Assembly (NCBI GenBank): GCA_964542985.1
Contig: CAZIWH010000006.1
Coordinates: 1 to 50,595, forward strand
DNA: 50,595 nucleotides
Direction of reading: 5' to 3'
Source: QNYQ01 sp964542985
Lineage (GTDB): Archaea > Thermoproteota > Thermoprotei_A > Sulfolobales > Pyrodictiaceae
Under the pieces are notes generated by a model. It saw nothing but the letters and a program-made list of their open reading frames with translations. It was not told where the DNA came from and did no database searches. A program made the translations under genes and the position numbers. The number at the start of each line of letters is the position of its first letter. Within the stretch, counting starts at the first letter, position 1. Below are positions 1 to 7,597 of the stretch, piece by piece.

Positions 1-35
1 TGGGAACCCTCGCCTATCAACGGGGACTGCAACCC

Positions 36-407
36 ATGTACATCTACGTGAGGGAGGCCAGGGAGGGTAGCAAGAGGTGCAAGTACGTGATAGTGGAGGA
101 GTACCAGGGCGGGGGTAGGAGGAGGGTAATCGCCCGCTTCAGCGCCGAGGAGGCGGCCAAGATCCTAGCATGGCTGGCGGAGAGGAGCGTCTACAGCCTA
201 GACGAGCTAAGGAGGTTGTGGTGCGGGGGGTGGGATTTGAACCCACGCAGGCCTACGCCAGCGGGTCCTCAGCCCGCCCCCTTTGACCTGGCTCGGGCAC
301 CCCCGCACCGTTTGGGGCCGCTCCGTATTGTGAACTGGGGAGTCGCCGGCTGGGGAGTTTATGTAGCTTATGGCTTATGGTCTTCTTGGAGCTTCTTGGC
401 GGCGTAA
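36..407 (+). pseudogene. SSV-type integrase N-terminal fragment (IntN)
   Basis: The first ~62 residues form a small basic/aromatic domain (begins MYIYVREAREG, contains KYVIVEEYQ) like the N-terminal region of SSV-type archaeal tyrosine recombinases. The frame then runs without a stop straight through the tRNA-Leu gene on the other strand, giving the GWDLNP-type string that attP-containing integrases show when their reading frame crosses a tRNA sequence. No catalytic R..HxxR..Y domain follows, so this is only the N-terminal half; residues after the tRNA are probably not meaningful. In SSV-type integration the int gene is split, and IntN stays at the intact tRNA on the element side, which here means the element would extend left of base 1. 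The frame is also open upstream to the window edge, so the true start may be outside. Family assignment is by pattern recognition, not alignment. Confidence 0.6.
222..306 (-). tRNA. tRNA-Leu (anticodon GAG)
   Basis: Read on the minus strand this is a complete class II tRNA. The 7-bp acceptor stem GCGGGGG/CCCCCGC is perfect, the discriminator base is A, the anticodon stem GCGGG/CCCGC holds CU-GAG-GA, there is a long variable arm of the leucine type, and the T arm is GUGGG-UUCAAAU-CCCAC. CCA is not encoded. The 3' half overlaps the antisense reading frame of the integrase fragment. No intron is needed for folding. Confidence 0.95.
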
Positions 408-492
408 GGTAGCCTTGATAAGGGCTGGGCTGTTTTGGTGACGTGGCCTCCGCTTGGAGGCCTTTGTGTAGTCTGCTCGGTGGAGGTGGGCG
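307..492. other. Intergenic region with probable tRNA-Leu promoter
   Basis: No convincing coding region is seen here. On the minus strand, around 356-366, there is an A/T-rich ACATAAAC stretch about 50 bases upstream of the mature tRNA 5' end that could be a TATA box if the precursor has a short leader. The rest is G/C-rich sequence without repeats that I can recognise. Confidence 0.3.
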
Positions 493-816
493 GTGATGGC
501 AGGGGTCGCTGAGCTTGTTCGTGGCTTGGTGGCCCTCGCTGCCGGTGGTGGTGAGGTGGTTATTGAGAGGAGCGTTTGGGGTGGCGTGGTGGAGCCTAGG
601 CCGCAGAGGAGCGGTGAGTTCCGCTACGAGTTTCCCGGCGGGTTCCTTCGTGTGGTGAGAGTTGGCGGCGTCTATGGATACCTTGAGGCGGGGTTTGGTG
701 ATTGTCGGGTGAGCGGCGTCCTGGTCTATGGGCAGGCTAGGATAGTGTTCAGGCCTAGCAGCGTTGAGGGCGGCTGCGGCGGCGCCAGTAGAGCGCCTGG
801 GCTGAGTAGGGGTTAG
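493..816 (+). CDS. Small hypothetical protein
   Basis: About 107 residues, starting GTG (493) or the next codon ATG (496), with a GGAGGTGG ribosome site just upstream. The protein is mixed alpha/beta in character, with a helical N-terminus rich in Ala/Val/Leu followed by short strands, and no signal peptide or membrane segment. I recognise no family. It is convergent with the HTH gene and the two stops overlap by 4 bases. Codon use matches its neighbours, which is the main support for it being real. It could also be a lineage-specific orphan next to the integration site. Confidence 0.5.
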   Translation: MMAGVAELVRGLVALAAGGGEVVIERSVWGGVVEPRPQRSGEFRYEFPGGFLRVVRVGGVYGYLEAGFGDCRVSGVLVYGQARIVFRPSSVEGGCGGASRAPGLSRG

Positions 817-1205
817 GCTCTTCTCCGCTCATGGATGTGGAGCATTTTTTCTGATATTGTGTCGGCTATCTCCTCGACTAGTGTCTCGGCTTCTGGTGTG
901 GGTGGCATGTTGTCTAGGAGCTGGTTGAGGAGCCTCCACAGCGAGCGTGTGGCTTCGACTAGGAGTCTGGCCCTGGTGGAGGGGTCTATGCTCATGAGTA
1001 GGCGGCAGAGGGCCCCAGGGCTTGGCGCTAACGTGCCGCGGGTGTACCTTGAGACGGCTGGTGGGCTTACCTGCATCATCTCGGCTACGTCTTTCGCGGC
1101 GTAGCCTGACTCGAGGGCTATCTCTACGAGCCTCCTCCGGCCGTGTGGAGGGAGCGCGGCCAAGGCCTCACATATGGCCGCGTAGCCTACGTCGCCCTGG
1201 GTCAT
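813..1205 (-). CDS. Helix-turn-helix DNA-binding protein
   Basis: A 130-residue protein with a Cro/XRE-like helix-turn-helix at about residues 35-56 (AAKDVAEMMQVSPPAVSRYT), followed by an alpha-helical C-terminal half that may dimerise. The ATG at 1205 is chosen because it overlaps the stop of the upstream kinase gene in an ATGA arrangement, which suggests translational coupling; an upstream ATG at 1223 is also possible. It is the last gene of a CCA-transferase / kinase / HTH operon. The role is probably transcriptional regulation or an RNA/DNA-binding partner of the kinase; targets are not visible. Confidence 0.75.
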   Translation of the reverse strand: MTQGDVGYAAICEALAALPPHGRRRLVEIALESGYAAKDVAEMMQVSPPAVSRYTRGTLAPSPGALCRLLMSIDPSTRARLLVEATRSLWRLLNQLLDNMPPTPEAETLVEEIADTISEKMLHIHERRRA

Positions 1206-1987
1206 CTGTATCCCCGGAGGCATCCCTCCTCTAGCATGCCCGCCACGTGTGAGGCTTCAAGGGCTCTTGGCCGCCTCTTATAGGCCTTGAGAAGGGTTCT
1301 CGCCTCCTCGGCCACCTCTCTTGCCCGGCAGAGCCTGCCGAGGGGGGTTCTGTGGAGGCCGCCTATGAGCTGAGGGAGGTTCCTCCCGCCCTTGCCCCAG
1401 GTCGCCGAGTCGTAGTCCACTATGTACGGCTCCGGCGGGCTTCGGGTGTCAAGCACGACCTGGCCCTCGGGCCTGGCTAGCTCGTTGTGCCGGAGCCCGG
1501 CCGCGTCTAACGCGTACGCCTTCTCCACGAGCCTCCTCGCTACGAGCGCCGCCTCCGCCCTGCTGCCGGGCATGTAGTCGCGGAGCATTGGGCCCAGGGC
1601 GGGCTCGTAAGCTATGAGGAGGCGAGAGGCGTAGACCATTCTTGGCGTGGCGCCCAGTGCTGCAGCTGCTGCCCAGGCGGCGGCCTCGGCCAGCATTGAG
1701 GCGCGGCGCGAGCCTGGCTTAAGCGCCTTCACCGCTAACAGTTGGTTGCTATCTGTCTCCACTAAGAAGACGTTGCCAGTCCAACCAGAGCCTAGAAGCC
1801 TAACCCCCTGGCGCTTGAGGGGGCCGTAGGATACCAAGCTCCTTGCCCCCAGGGTCTCTAGCTCCTTGACGAGGAGGCGGCACATGCTATAGCCTGGGTC
1901 GGGATAGCAGATCGCTCCTAGCGCGTCTTGCAGAGGGATGCGAGGTGCAGCCAGTACAGCATCCTTGCTGCCTGTTCCCAGGCCCAA
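1202..1987 (-). CDS. Atypical (RIO/ABC1-like) archaeal protein kinase
   Basis: A 261-residue kinase-fold protein. A glycine-rich loop GSGWTG lies at ~67-72, a lysine in AVKALK at ~87, a degenerate catalytic loop GLRHNEL at ~164-170, and a DFG-like metal site in IVDYDSA at ~189-195. The HRD Asp is not in its usual context (HNE instead of HGD), so activity is uncertain. The N-terminal block IPLQDALGAICYP resembles the start of a crenarchaeal kinase-like family, so I accept a start inside the end of the CCA gene (about 70 bases of overlap); ATG at 1885 is the fallback. The substrate is unknown; the HTH protein translated right after it is an obvious candidate. Confidence 0.7.
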   Translation of the reverse strand: MGLGTGSKDAVLAAPRIPLQDALGAICYPDPGYSMCRLLVKELETLGARSLVSYGPLKRQGVRLLGSGWTGNVFLVETDSNQLLAVKALKPGSRRASMLAEAAAWAAAAALGATPRMVYASRLLIAYEPALGPMLRDYMPGSRAEAALVARRLVEKAYALDAAGLRHNELARPEGQVVLDTRSPPEPYIVDYDSATWGKGGRNLPQLIGGLHRTPLGRLCRAREVAEEARTLLKAYKRRPRALEASHVAGMLEEGCLRGYR

Positions 1988-3315
1988 CGCGGGTCAGCCT
2001 CCTCTAGGAGTCTGGCGGCGTCAAGGCAGCAGTGAATGCGAGGCTCTCCTATCTCCCGTGCAGTGCGGGGCAGCTGTCGTGGAAGCCTCTCCGCGAGCAG
2101 CCTCGTGGCTTCGACTGCGCGGCGCCTGGCGAGCGTGGCGAGCGAGCCATCCTCACTTATCCACGTGGCCCCATACTTCTCTAGGAAACGCTTGACACGG
2201 TCGACGCGGTCCCAGGCTCTGGGCCCTGCCCGGGCCTCGTGGGGCGGAAGGATGCGTTCCTCGAGTTCGGCCCAGATGATTATTTTTGTCTCGCTGGCCC
2301 AGGGCTCAATCGCTGCCACGCGGAACCCAGTGGATGCGAGGAGCCTATCAACGAGCCGTGCGAGCCTCCTCGCCACCCCCCACATCGTGTCGGGTGGCTG
2401 CGGGGCCCGCGACCGGAGTTCAACGGCAACAATGTTGCCGAGCCTGGGGCCCAGGCTCCACGGCCCCACCGGGGGCGGGGGAGGCTGGGCAGCGTGGAAG
2501 TAGAGGGTACACGGCTCCTCTAGGTAGAGACGGGCGGCTAATATGAAGGCTGCGAGGCTGCGCGCCGAGACGGCTGCGGCAACGTTCCGGCGCGGGTCGA
2601 CAGGGTCTGGGACGACGAGTACAGAGTTGTCCCTCCTCACATGGGCAGCGGTCCCGGGCTCCACCTCAACGACCACGGGGGGCTTCCAGTGGGCGGCGGC
2701 TTCCAGGAGGTGGCGGAAGCAGCCATACCTGGCTATGAGAAGCTCTGTCAGGTAGCCGCTGAAACCCCTCACCGCTATCTCGGCGCCGTAGACCCCTATG
2801 CCTTTGAGGAAGGACTTGAGGAGCCTCACCTCGTCCCGCTGGGCCGCCCCGAGCCTCGAGGCTATGTAGCTTGTATGGAATGGTGTGCGGTCCACGGGCG
2901 TGAGGGGTCTGGAGGGGTCGCTGACTCTGCAGCCAGGCACAGCTTCAACCCAGAAGCCCTTCACGAGCACCCGGACGTAGGGGTGCTGCGCGTAGCGGAG
3001 CTCGACCTGCAGCCCCCTCCTGCGCAGCGCCTCTGCCAGGCGCTCGGCGAAGCCCTCCACAACCCTAAGGCAATGCTCGGGAGGGAAGAGCACGAATACG
3101 TCGAAATCCAGGCTCCCGCGGAGCCATGTGTCCTTAGCGAAGCTCCCTTCCAACGCCATCACGTAGCCGCTGAAACCGGCCTCCCTCAGCACCGCGTCTA
3201 GGAGTCTAAGGGCCTCCCTGGCGGCTTCCTCTGCGGCCGCACGCTCCATGGGATCCGGGCGGAGCAGCCTAAGGGCCTCTTCCTCAATCCGGCTCCTCTC
3301 GCATTCCTCCGTCAA
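1918..3315 (-). CDS. cca: CCA tRNA nucleotidyltransferase (archaeal class I)
   Basis: Adds or repairs the CCA end of tRNAs using CTP and ATP. The nucleotidyltransferase signature GSFAKDTWLRGSLDFDVFV lies at ~57-75 with the two metal-binding aspartates in the DFD motif (~70 and 72). Several helical segments and the C-terminal body/tail follow. The length of ~465 residues from the TTG at 3315 fits the archaeal family. The longer frame that reaches 3480 has a low-complexity Pro/Ser/Thr head with no family resemblance, so I reject that start; ATG at 3249 would cut into the first helix. It is first in the operon with the kinase and HTH genes. The tRNA-Leu in this window does not encode CCA, so the enzyme is needed for it. 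Confidence 0.9.
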   Translation of the reverse strand: MTEECERSRIEEEALRLLRPDPMERAAAEEAAREALRLLDAVLREAGFSGYVMALEGSFAKDTWLRGSLDFDVFVLFPPEHCLRVVEGFAERLAEALRRRGLQVELRYAQHPYVRVLVKGFWVEAVPGCRVSDPSRPLTPVDRTPFHTSYIASRLGAAQRDEVRLLKSFLKGIGVYGAEIAVRGFSGYLTELLIARYGCFRHLLEAAAHWKPPVVVEVEPGTAAHVRRDNSVLVVPDPVDPRRNVAAAVSARSLAAFILAARLYLEEPCTLYFHAAQPPPPPVGPWSLGPRLGNIVAVELRSRAPQPPDTMWGVARRLARLVDRLLASTGFRVAAIEPWASETKIIIWAELEERILPPHEARAGPRAWDRVDRVKRFLEKYGATWISEDGSLATLARRRAVEATRLLAERLPRQLPRTAREIGEPRIHCCLDAARLLEEADPRWAWEQAARMLYWLHLASLCKTR

Positions 3316-3554
3316 CAGGTCACGCCCCGAGGAGACAGTAGGAGACGGACACGGAGGCCAGCAGGTTAATGTGAGCGCGGTGCGGCATGACGTATCCACG
3401 GGGCTGTGAGGAGGGCTGGTATTGCCGAAGCCCCCGCGAGCCCCGGCATGGGGCCGTGAAGGGGCGGTGTGGAGGGACACCAGTCCCGAGCCGCAAGCCT
3501 GCTCAATACCCCTCCCTGTCGGTCCAGGTTCTCCTCCTCGCGGGGTGCGGTGTC

Positions 3555-4307
3555 GTGGAGGGCGTATTTGAGGAGAGGGCGCGCCGTGTCTACGGGAGGC
3601 TACTGGAGAAAGCTAAGAGCATAAGTGACCTGGGGCTCAGGAAGCTTGTTGTTGAGATGCTTAGGAACCCTGTGGTCACGTTCACTCGTGTTGAGCCGAG
3701 GATAAGCTTCTTTGAGAGCCCTGCGGCACCGAAGAAGCACCACGCCTACCCAGGTGGGCTGCTCGACCACACGCTTGGCGTCGTTGAGATAGCTGAGAAG
3801 CTGATGGAGGTGTACCGGGACACGTATGGAGCGGAGGTCGACAAGGATATTGTGGTGGCCGCGGCGCTGCTACATGACCTCTTCAAGTACTACCAGTATG
3901 AGCGTGATCCGTTAACCGGAGGCTACCGGCCGAGAAGCGACTGGTACTTCAGCCACGACTTCCTAATGGTGGCAGAGCTGTCTGTGCGCGGAGCCCCCGA
4001 TAGACTGATACGCGCAGTCGCGGAGACGCACGGCACTACACCTTTCACCATGATAGAGTCACAGATAGTGCATCAAGCCGACTCCACGGACTCGGACATG
4101 GTCTCAAAGCTCCAGGACATAGTCTGGAGAGCATGCCTCGACCTAGAGCTAGAACTTGAGAACGTGAAAGCGATAAAGATATTCCACGAGGCTATGAAGA
4201 GGGCACCAATATTCGAGTATGCCAGAGTCTACTACACCGAGGGCCGTGATGCGCTACGCGAATACATTAAGCAGCTGCTGGGGCTAGGAACAAGCAACGG
4301 GGGGTGA
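3555..4307 (+). CDS. HD-domain metal-dependent hydrolase (exoribonuclease-like)
   Basis: About 250 residues. HD-superfamily metal ligands are clear: H in KHHAYPGGLLDHT (~62-73) and HD in ALLHDLFKYYQ (~105-114), with further His in FSHDF and ETHGTT. The PGGLLDHT string is like HD proteins of the YhaM 3'-5' exoribonuclease group, but the OB domain of YhaM is absent, so the substrate is open (nucleotide or RNA phosphoester). The start is the GTG at 3555 with a GGGGTG site just upstream; the frame is open further upstream but the extra 56 residues look random and would cross the CCA gene head. It is divergent from the CCA operon. Confidence 0.75.
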   Translation: MEGVFEERARRVYGRLLEKAKSISDLGLRKLVVEMLRNPVVTFTRVEPRISFFESPAAPKKHHAYPGGLLDHTLGVVEIAEKLMEVYRDTYGAEVDKDIVVAAALLHDLFKYYQYERDPLTGGYRPRSDWYFSHDFLMVAELSVRGAPDRLIRAVAETHGTTPFTMIESQIVHQADSTDSDMVSKLQDIVWRACLDLELELENVKAIKIFHEAMKRAPIFEYARVYYTEGRDALREYIKQLLGLGTSNGG

Positions 4308-4640
4308 AGAAGCCGACATAAACGTAGCGCATGTGCGTAGCGGTGAAGAAGGGTCGATAAGCTGACCCCAAAACAAGGCTACAAGGCCGATGAAGAACCG
4401 TCGGACGTAGACGACCCATGGCTGCAATGGGATGAAGTATCCCCTGGCTCCTCTGAGGCCCCATAAGGCATTACGTCAGTCGGGTCTGGCTTCCTCATCC
4501 TTGCTCTGTCGGCTGACCGGACAAGACTCATCATGATAGTAGCATATCATTGTGGCTCGGTTTGAGAGCTCCCGCTCATAGCCCCCATGTTTTTGGGGCT
4601 CGCCCGGTTTGCCAGTCCTCATAGCCGTGGGTCCAAAGGC
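4308..4640. other. Non-coding stretch between convergent genes
   Basis: No gene-like frame with a family resemblance is seen. Several C/D-box-like motifs occur here. On the plus strand GTGAAGA (4343-4349) is followed after exactly 12 bases by CTGA (4362-4365), a second ATGAAGA lies at 4390-4396, and GGGATGA is followed by CTGA at 4453-4456. A better candidate on the minus strand is listed separately. A 6-bp hairpin AGCCCC/GGGGCT with a 9-base loop sits at 4580-4600, just after the reductase gene's stop. Confidence 0.4.
4472..4538 (-). ncRNA. Candidate C/D box sRNA
   Basis: On the minus strand the order of boxes is: C ATGATGA (4528-4534), a 15-base guide, D' CCGA (4509-4512, one mismatch to CUGA), a short spacer, C' GGATGAG (4494-4500), a 14-base guide, and D CTGA (4476-4479). 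The overall length of ~60 nt fits archaeal methylation-guide RNAs, and the partner proteins Nop5 and fibrillarin are encoded in this window. There is no clear terminal stem, and the guides are slightly longer than the usual 12. Found by eye, targets not identified. Confidence 0.35.
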
Positions 4641-5696
4641 TTACTTCTTGAGCGCTGAGCGTAGAATTGATGCAAGCCCCTTTGGCAGCCTGGCTAGTAC
4701 CTTGAGCAGCTGGAAGCTTGATAGCTCGCCTAGGCCTATACCGGTGTACACGTCTAGCGGCAGGGTGCGGATTATCCTTATCCTCGTCTCGGGACTGGAC
4801 TTTCTGACCGCGTCTAGGAGGCGCCTCTGTATGCCTATCCAGCGCACGGTCTTACTGTACTCCTCTGGCGGTTTCTTGCCCTCAAGCATAGCATAGAGGG
4901 CGGCAGCCGACACGATTGAAGGGCGTATGCCCTCCCCGGTTATCGGGTACACGAAGCCGGCGGCCTCGCCTATCACCGGTGGATGTGCATGCACGAGGCC
5001 CTCCTCGACGCCGCCGACGTTTATCCAGGCTCCCCGTGGGGCGCCTAGCGGCTCGGCGTCCTGGAAGCGCTTCGGGATGAACTCCTTTAGCATCTCGAGG
5101 AGTTTCTGCGGCTCCTCGTAGCCACCGACGCCTACGTCAACTATTCTCGAGGCCCGTGGGAACACCCAGTAGTAGCCGATCAACATTGGCTCGAAGTATA
5201 GTTCGACTACGTCTGTATCCACGGGCTCGTTGAGCTTGAGGATCTGCTGGACCGCGTAGATGCGCTCCTCCTGCGGCAGGCCCGCGGAGCCCGGGGCGAG
5301 CACGTAGCTCAGCCTAGCAGCAGCAATGTTATCATCAAGTATCCTCGGCCTGGGGCGGCCTGTTAGCTTAACCGGCCTCTTGTGCTCAACGTCGCTGCCA
5401 CGGAGCAAGTATTCTATTAGCGTAGGCTTGTCCACAATGTAGCCCCATAGCTCACCGTAGCTCTCGTGGACAAGTTCGCCGGAAGCATATACCCTGAAGC
5501 CCCGTATCTCGTTGAGCACAGCCTCCGGGGGGATACGGAGCGTGCGCTCAATATGCCTCGGCACAGCCCAGCCACAAGCCTTCAGCGCAGGCCTGGGGGC
5601 TAGGTCGTAGACCTTTACCTTGTAGCCGTGCTTGGACGCGAGATATGCGAACATCGCGCCGGCAGGGCCGGCGCCTATAACCACGTAGTCATACAT
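4641..5696 (-). CDS. Geranylgeranyl reductase family FAD oxidoreductase
   Basis: A 351-residue flavoprotein with a Rossmann FAD motif GAGPAG at ~8-13, the family's ACGWAVP block at ~41-47, and a second FAD-binding block EAAGFVYPITGEGI near 255-268. This family saturates the geranylgeranyl chains of archaeal lipids (digeranylgeranylglycerophospholipid reductase). It follows the prenyl diphosphate synthase gene on the same strand by ~50 bases, which supports a lipid role. The start is ATG at 5696; a TTG six bases upstream is possible. Related family members act on chlorophyll or on quinone side chains, so the exact substrate is inferred. Confidence 0.85.
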   Translation of the reverse strand: MYDYVVIGAGPAGAMFAYLASKHGYKVKVYDLAPRPALKACGWAVPRHIERTLRIPPEAVLNEIRGFRVYASGELVHESYGELWGYIVDKPTLIEYLLRGSDVEHKRPVKLTGRPRPRILDDNIAAARLSYVLAPGSAGLPQEERIYAVQQILKLNEPVDTDVVELYFEPMLIGYYWVFPRASRIVDVGVGGYEEPQKLLEMLKEFIPKRFQDAEPLGAPRGAWINVGGVEEGLVHAHPPVIGEAAGFVYPITGEGIRPSIVSAAALYAMLEGKKPPEEYSKTVRWIGIQRRLLDAVRKSSPETRIRIIRTLPLDVYTGIGLGELSSFQLLKVLARLPKGLASILRSALKK

Positions 5697-5746
5697 GGCC
5701 AAGGCTTCGCGCCCCGCCTCCTTGGGCTCAGAGAGCTCTCCACTCC

Positions 5747-6595
5747 TTAGGGGAGGCGGCCCAGCATTGCTTTAATCACGAAGCCCGGTATCAGCTCTAG
5801 TACTGTGTGGCCAGCGGAGACCAGCTCGCGCGTAAGCTTCATAGTCTCCTCTAGCAGCTCCCTTATCTTACGATATGCTTGGTCGAGAGTTGGAGCCCAC
5901 ATCTTGAAGAGTCTGAGACTGGGCTCCTTCTTGAGCTTATCCGGGTCGCTGCTATCACGTATATCGTCTGCAATCTGGTACATTATTCCAAGCTTCTCGC
6001 CCAGCTTCCCTGCCTTTTCGAGGAGGTCGCTTCTACCCGCAGCTAGCACTCCTAGCTCAGCTGAGAGCTTGAAGAGAGCGCCTGTCTTCAGCCTCACCAT
6101 TTCAAGGTAGCTGCTTGGGGCTAGTTTCTCAAGCGGCACGAATGCGTCTATCACCTCGCCTCTAGATATATTGAGCCATGCCTCCACCGTGCGCTCTAGG
6201 GCTAGCTTCCCGTAGCGCTTATAGACTATACTTTGGGCGAACGGGATAAGCAGGTTGGATACCATTACAGTCTTCTTGAGCCCATATCTTATCCAGGCTG
6301 CTTCGTTCCCCCTGCGGGTAAGGTCCTCGTCTATAATATCGTCGAGGGCGAGGCTGGCGGCGTGCACGAGCTCCACGGCTACAGCTGCATCTATAGCGTC
6401 CTCGAGCTTCGCCCCAAGGGCTTGAGCGAGTTCGAGGAGTATGAATCCACGCAGCCTCTTGCCGCCCATAGCAATATACCTGGCGGCCTCAACAGCCTCC
6501 GCTTCAGGGAGGCGACGAAGAGTACGCTCTATGGCCTCGTCTATGGCGCTTCTGATGCTTCGCCACTGCACGGTGAGCATCTCTTCTGCATCCAT
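5747..6595 (-). CDS. Geranylgeranyl diphosphate synthase (polyprenyl synthetase)
   Basis: A 282-residue trans-prenyltransferase that builds C20 (or C15/C20) isoprenoid diphosphates for archaeal membrane lipids. Diagnostic motifs are GGKRLR at ~44-49, first aspartate-rich motif DDIIDED at ~85-91, and second motif DDIRD at ~210-214. The ATG at 6595 gives a normal family N-terminus; the longer open frame to 6895 crosses the divergent PCNA gene and is rejected. It is transcribed toward the reductase gene, so the pair likely forms a lipid operon. Chain length cannot be set with certainty from the sequence. Confidence 0.88.
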   Translation of the reverse strand: MDAEEMLTVQWRSIRSAIDEAIERTLRRLPEAEAVEAARYIAMGGKRLRGFILLELAQALGAKLEDAIDAAVAVELVHAASLALDDIIDEDLTRRGNEAAWIRYGLKKTVMVSNLLIPFAQSIVYKRYGKLALERTVEAWLNISRGEVIDAFVPLEKLAPSSYLEMVRLKTGALFKLSAELGVLAAGRSDLLEKAGKLGEKLGIMYQIADDIRDSSDPDKLKKEPSLRLFKMWAPTLDQAYRKIRELLEETMKLTRELVSAGHTVLELIPGFVIKAMLGRLP

Positions 6596-6757
6596 GGCGG
6601 TTCTACCTGTGCTCCTTTCCTCCTGCCCGGGAGGGCGGGGACTGTAGGCTTCACGATTTTGGCTTGTTTCCGTATGTGTGAAGCAGCGTGCAGCGGGCCC
6701 CTCACTCTTATACCCTTGTGGCGGTTCTACTGGAATCCACGTAGCGGGGAACAGGTA
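6596..6757. promoter_or_regulatory. Divergent promoter region between GGPP synthase and PCNA
   Basis: This 160-base gap separates two divergent genes. For PCNA a TATA-like TCTTATACCC at about 6706-6715 lies ~45 bases before the TTG start. For the prenyl synthase, an A/G-rich AGGAGCACAGGTAG stretch (minus strand) precedes the ATG and may hold the ribosome site. No other element is recognised. Confidence 0.4.
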
Positions 6758-7504
6758 TTGGCCAGGGCAAGGCTCTCCTATCCGGACGCTAAGTCGTTCT
6801 ACAGCATACTCGACGCGCTGTCCAAGATAGTTGATGAGGTTAACATGACTATAACTAATGAGAAGGTGAAGGCTGTCGCTATAGATCCGGCCCATGTTGC
6901 CATGATAGAGATAGAGCTTCCGCCGGAGAGCTTCATAGAATACGAGGTTGAGGGTGACGAGGTGAGCCTGGGCTTCAATGTTGCTAACACAGCAAAGATA
7001 ATCAAGAGGGGCAAGAAGGGTGACAAGCTAGACATAGAGGTTGATGAGGAGCATGTAACCTGGACTATTGTTGGCGCAACTATAAAGAAGTACAAGTTAC
7101 TTAACCTGGACGTACCAGTCCCCGAGATCCCAGAAGCAAGCCTTGAATTCAAGATACATGTGGCGATGATAGTTGACCCCTTCAAGAATGCGCTTAGGGA
7201 TGCTGAGGCAGTAGGTGACACCATCGAGTTGGAGGCAGACGAGTCAACTTTCATAATAAGGGGTGTTGGTGCTGCCGTAGCCGAGGCTAAGGTGAACCGT
7301 GACAGTCCAGCGGTGGTGGAGTACGAGATTAAGGAGCCAGGTAAGTCTGCCTACAGCATAGACTACTTGAAGCATGTTCTATCGTTGACAAAGGTAGCGG
7401 ATACGATAGTGATAGAGTTCTCGCAGGACATGCCGCTGAGGCTCCAGTTCCAGCTGCCAGCGGGAGGAAAAGTTACCTACCTCCTGGCTCCCAAGGTCGC
7501 GTAG
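6758..7504 (+). CDS. pcn: DNA polymerase sliding clamp (PCNA)
   Basis: A 248-residue PCNA: two-domain clamp subunit that encircles DNA and tethers polymerase, FEN1, ligase and other replication factors. It begins with LSYPDAKSFYSILDALSKI, contains the conserved AIDPAHVAMIEIELP block near residues 42-56, the interdomain connecting region KLLNLDVPVPEIPE (~115-128), and ends with YLLAPKVA. The TTG at 6758 with GGGGAACAGGT upstream gives the standard N-terminus. Crenarchaea often have several PCNA paralogues that form heterotrimers; which one this is cannot be told here. Confidence 0.93.
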   Translation: MARARLSYPDAKSFYSILDALSKIVDEVNMTITNEKVKAVAIDPAHVAMIEIELPPESFIEYEVEGDEVSLGFNVANTAKIIKRGKKGDKLDIEVDEEHVTWTIVGATIKKYKLLNLDVPVPEIPEASLEFKIHVAMIVDPFKNALRDAEAVGDTIELEADESTFIIRGVGAAVAEAKVNRDSPAVVEYEIKEPGKSAYSIDYLKHVLSLTKVADTIVIEFSQDMPLRLQFQLPAGGKVTYLLAPKVA

Positions 7505-7578
7505 CGGTGTGATGAGCAACTGGCTCAACCGAAGGCAGTAGAGGCGATGCGGTGTGGAGGGCCAGGACAGCTGACCCT
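7505..7578 (+). ncRNA. Candidate C/D box sRNA after PCNA
   Basis: Directly after the PCNA stop: C box GTGATGA (7509-7515, perfect), 13-base guide, D' CCGA (7529-7532), then a poor C' GTGTGGA (7552-7558), exactly 12 bases of guide, and D CTGA (7571-7574). GG before the C box can pair with CC after the D box as a short terminal stem. The D'-C' gap of 19 bases is longer than typical. It could be processed from the PCNA transcript. Found by eye; no target assigned. Confidence 0.35.
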
Positions 7579-7597
7579 CCCTCCTTAGCCGGGCGGG

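Noticed and set aside
6233..6757. Long N-terminal extension of PCNA
   Set aside because: PCNA is a ~245-250 residue family; the extension lies antisense to the GGPP synthase gene and shows no PCNA resemblance.
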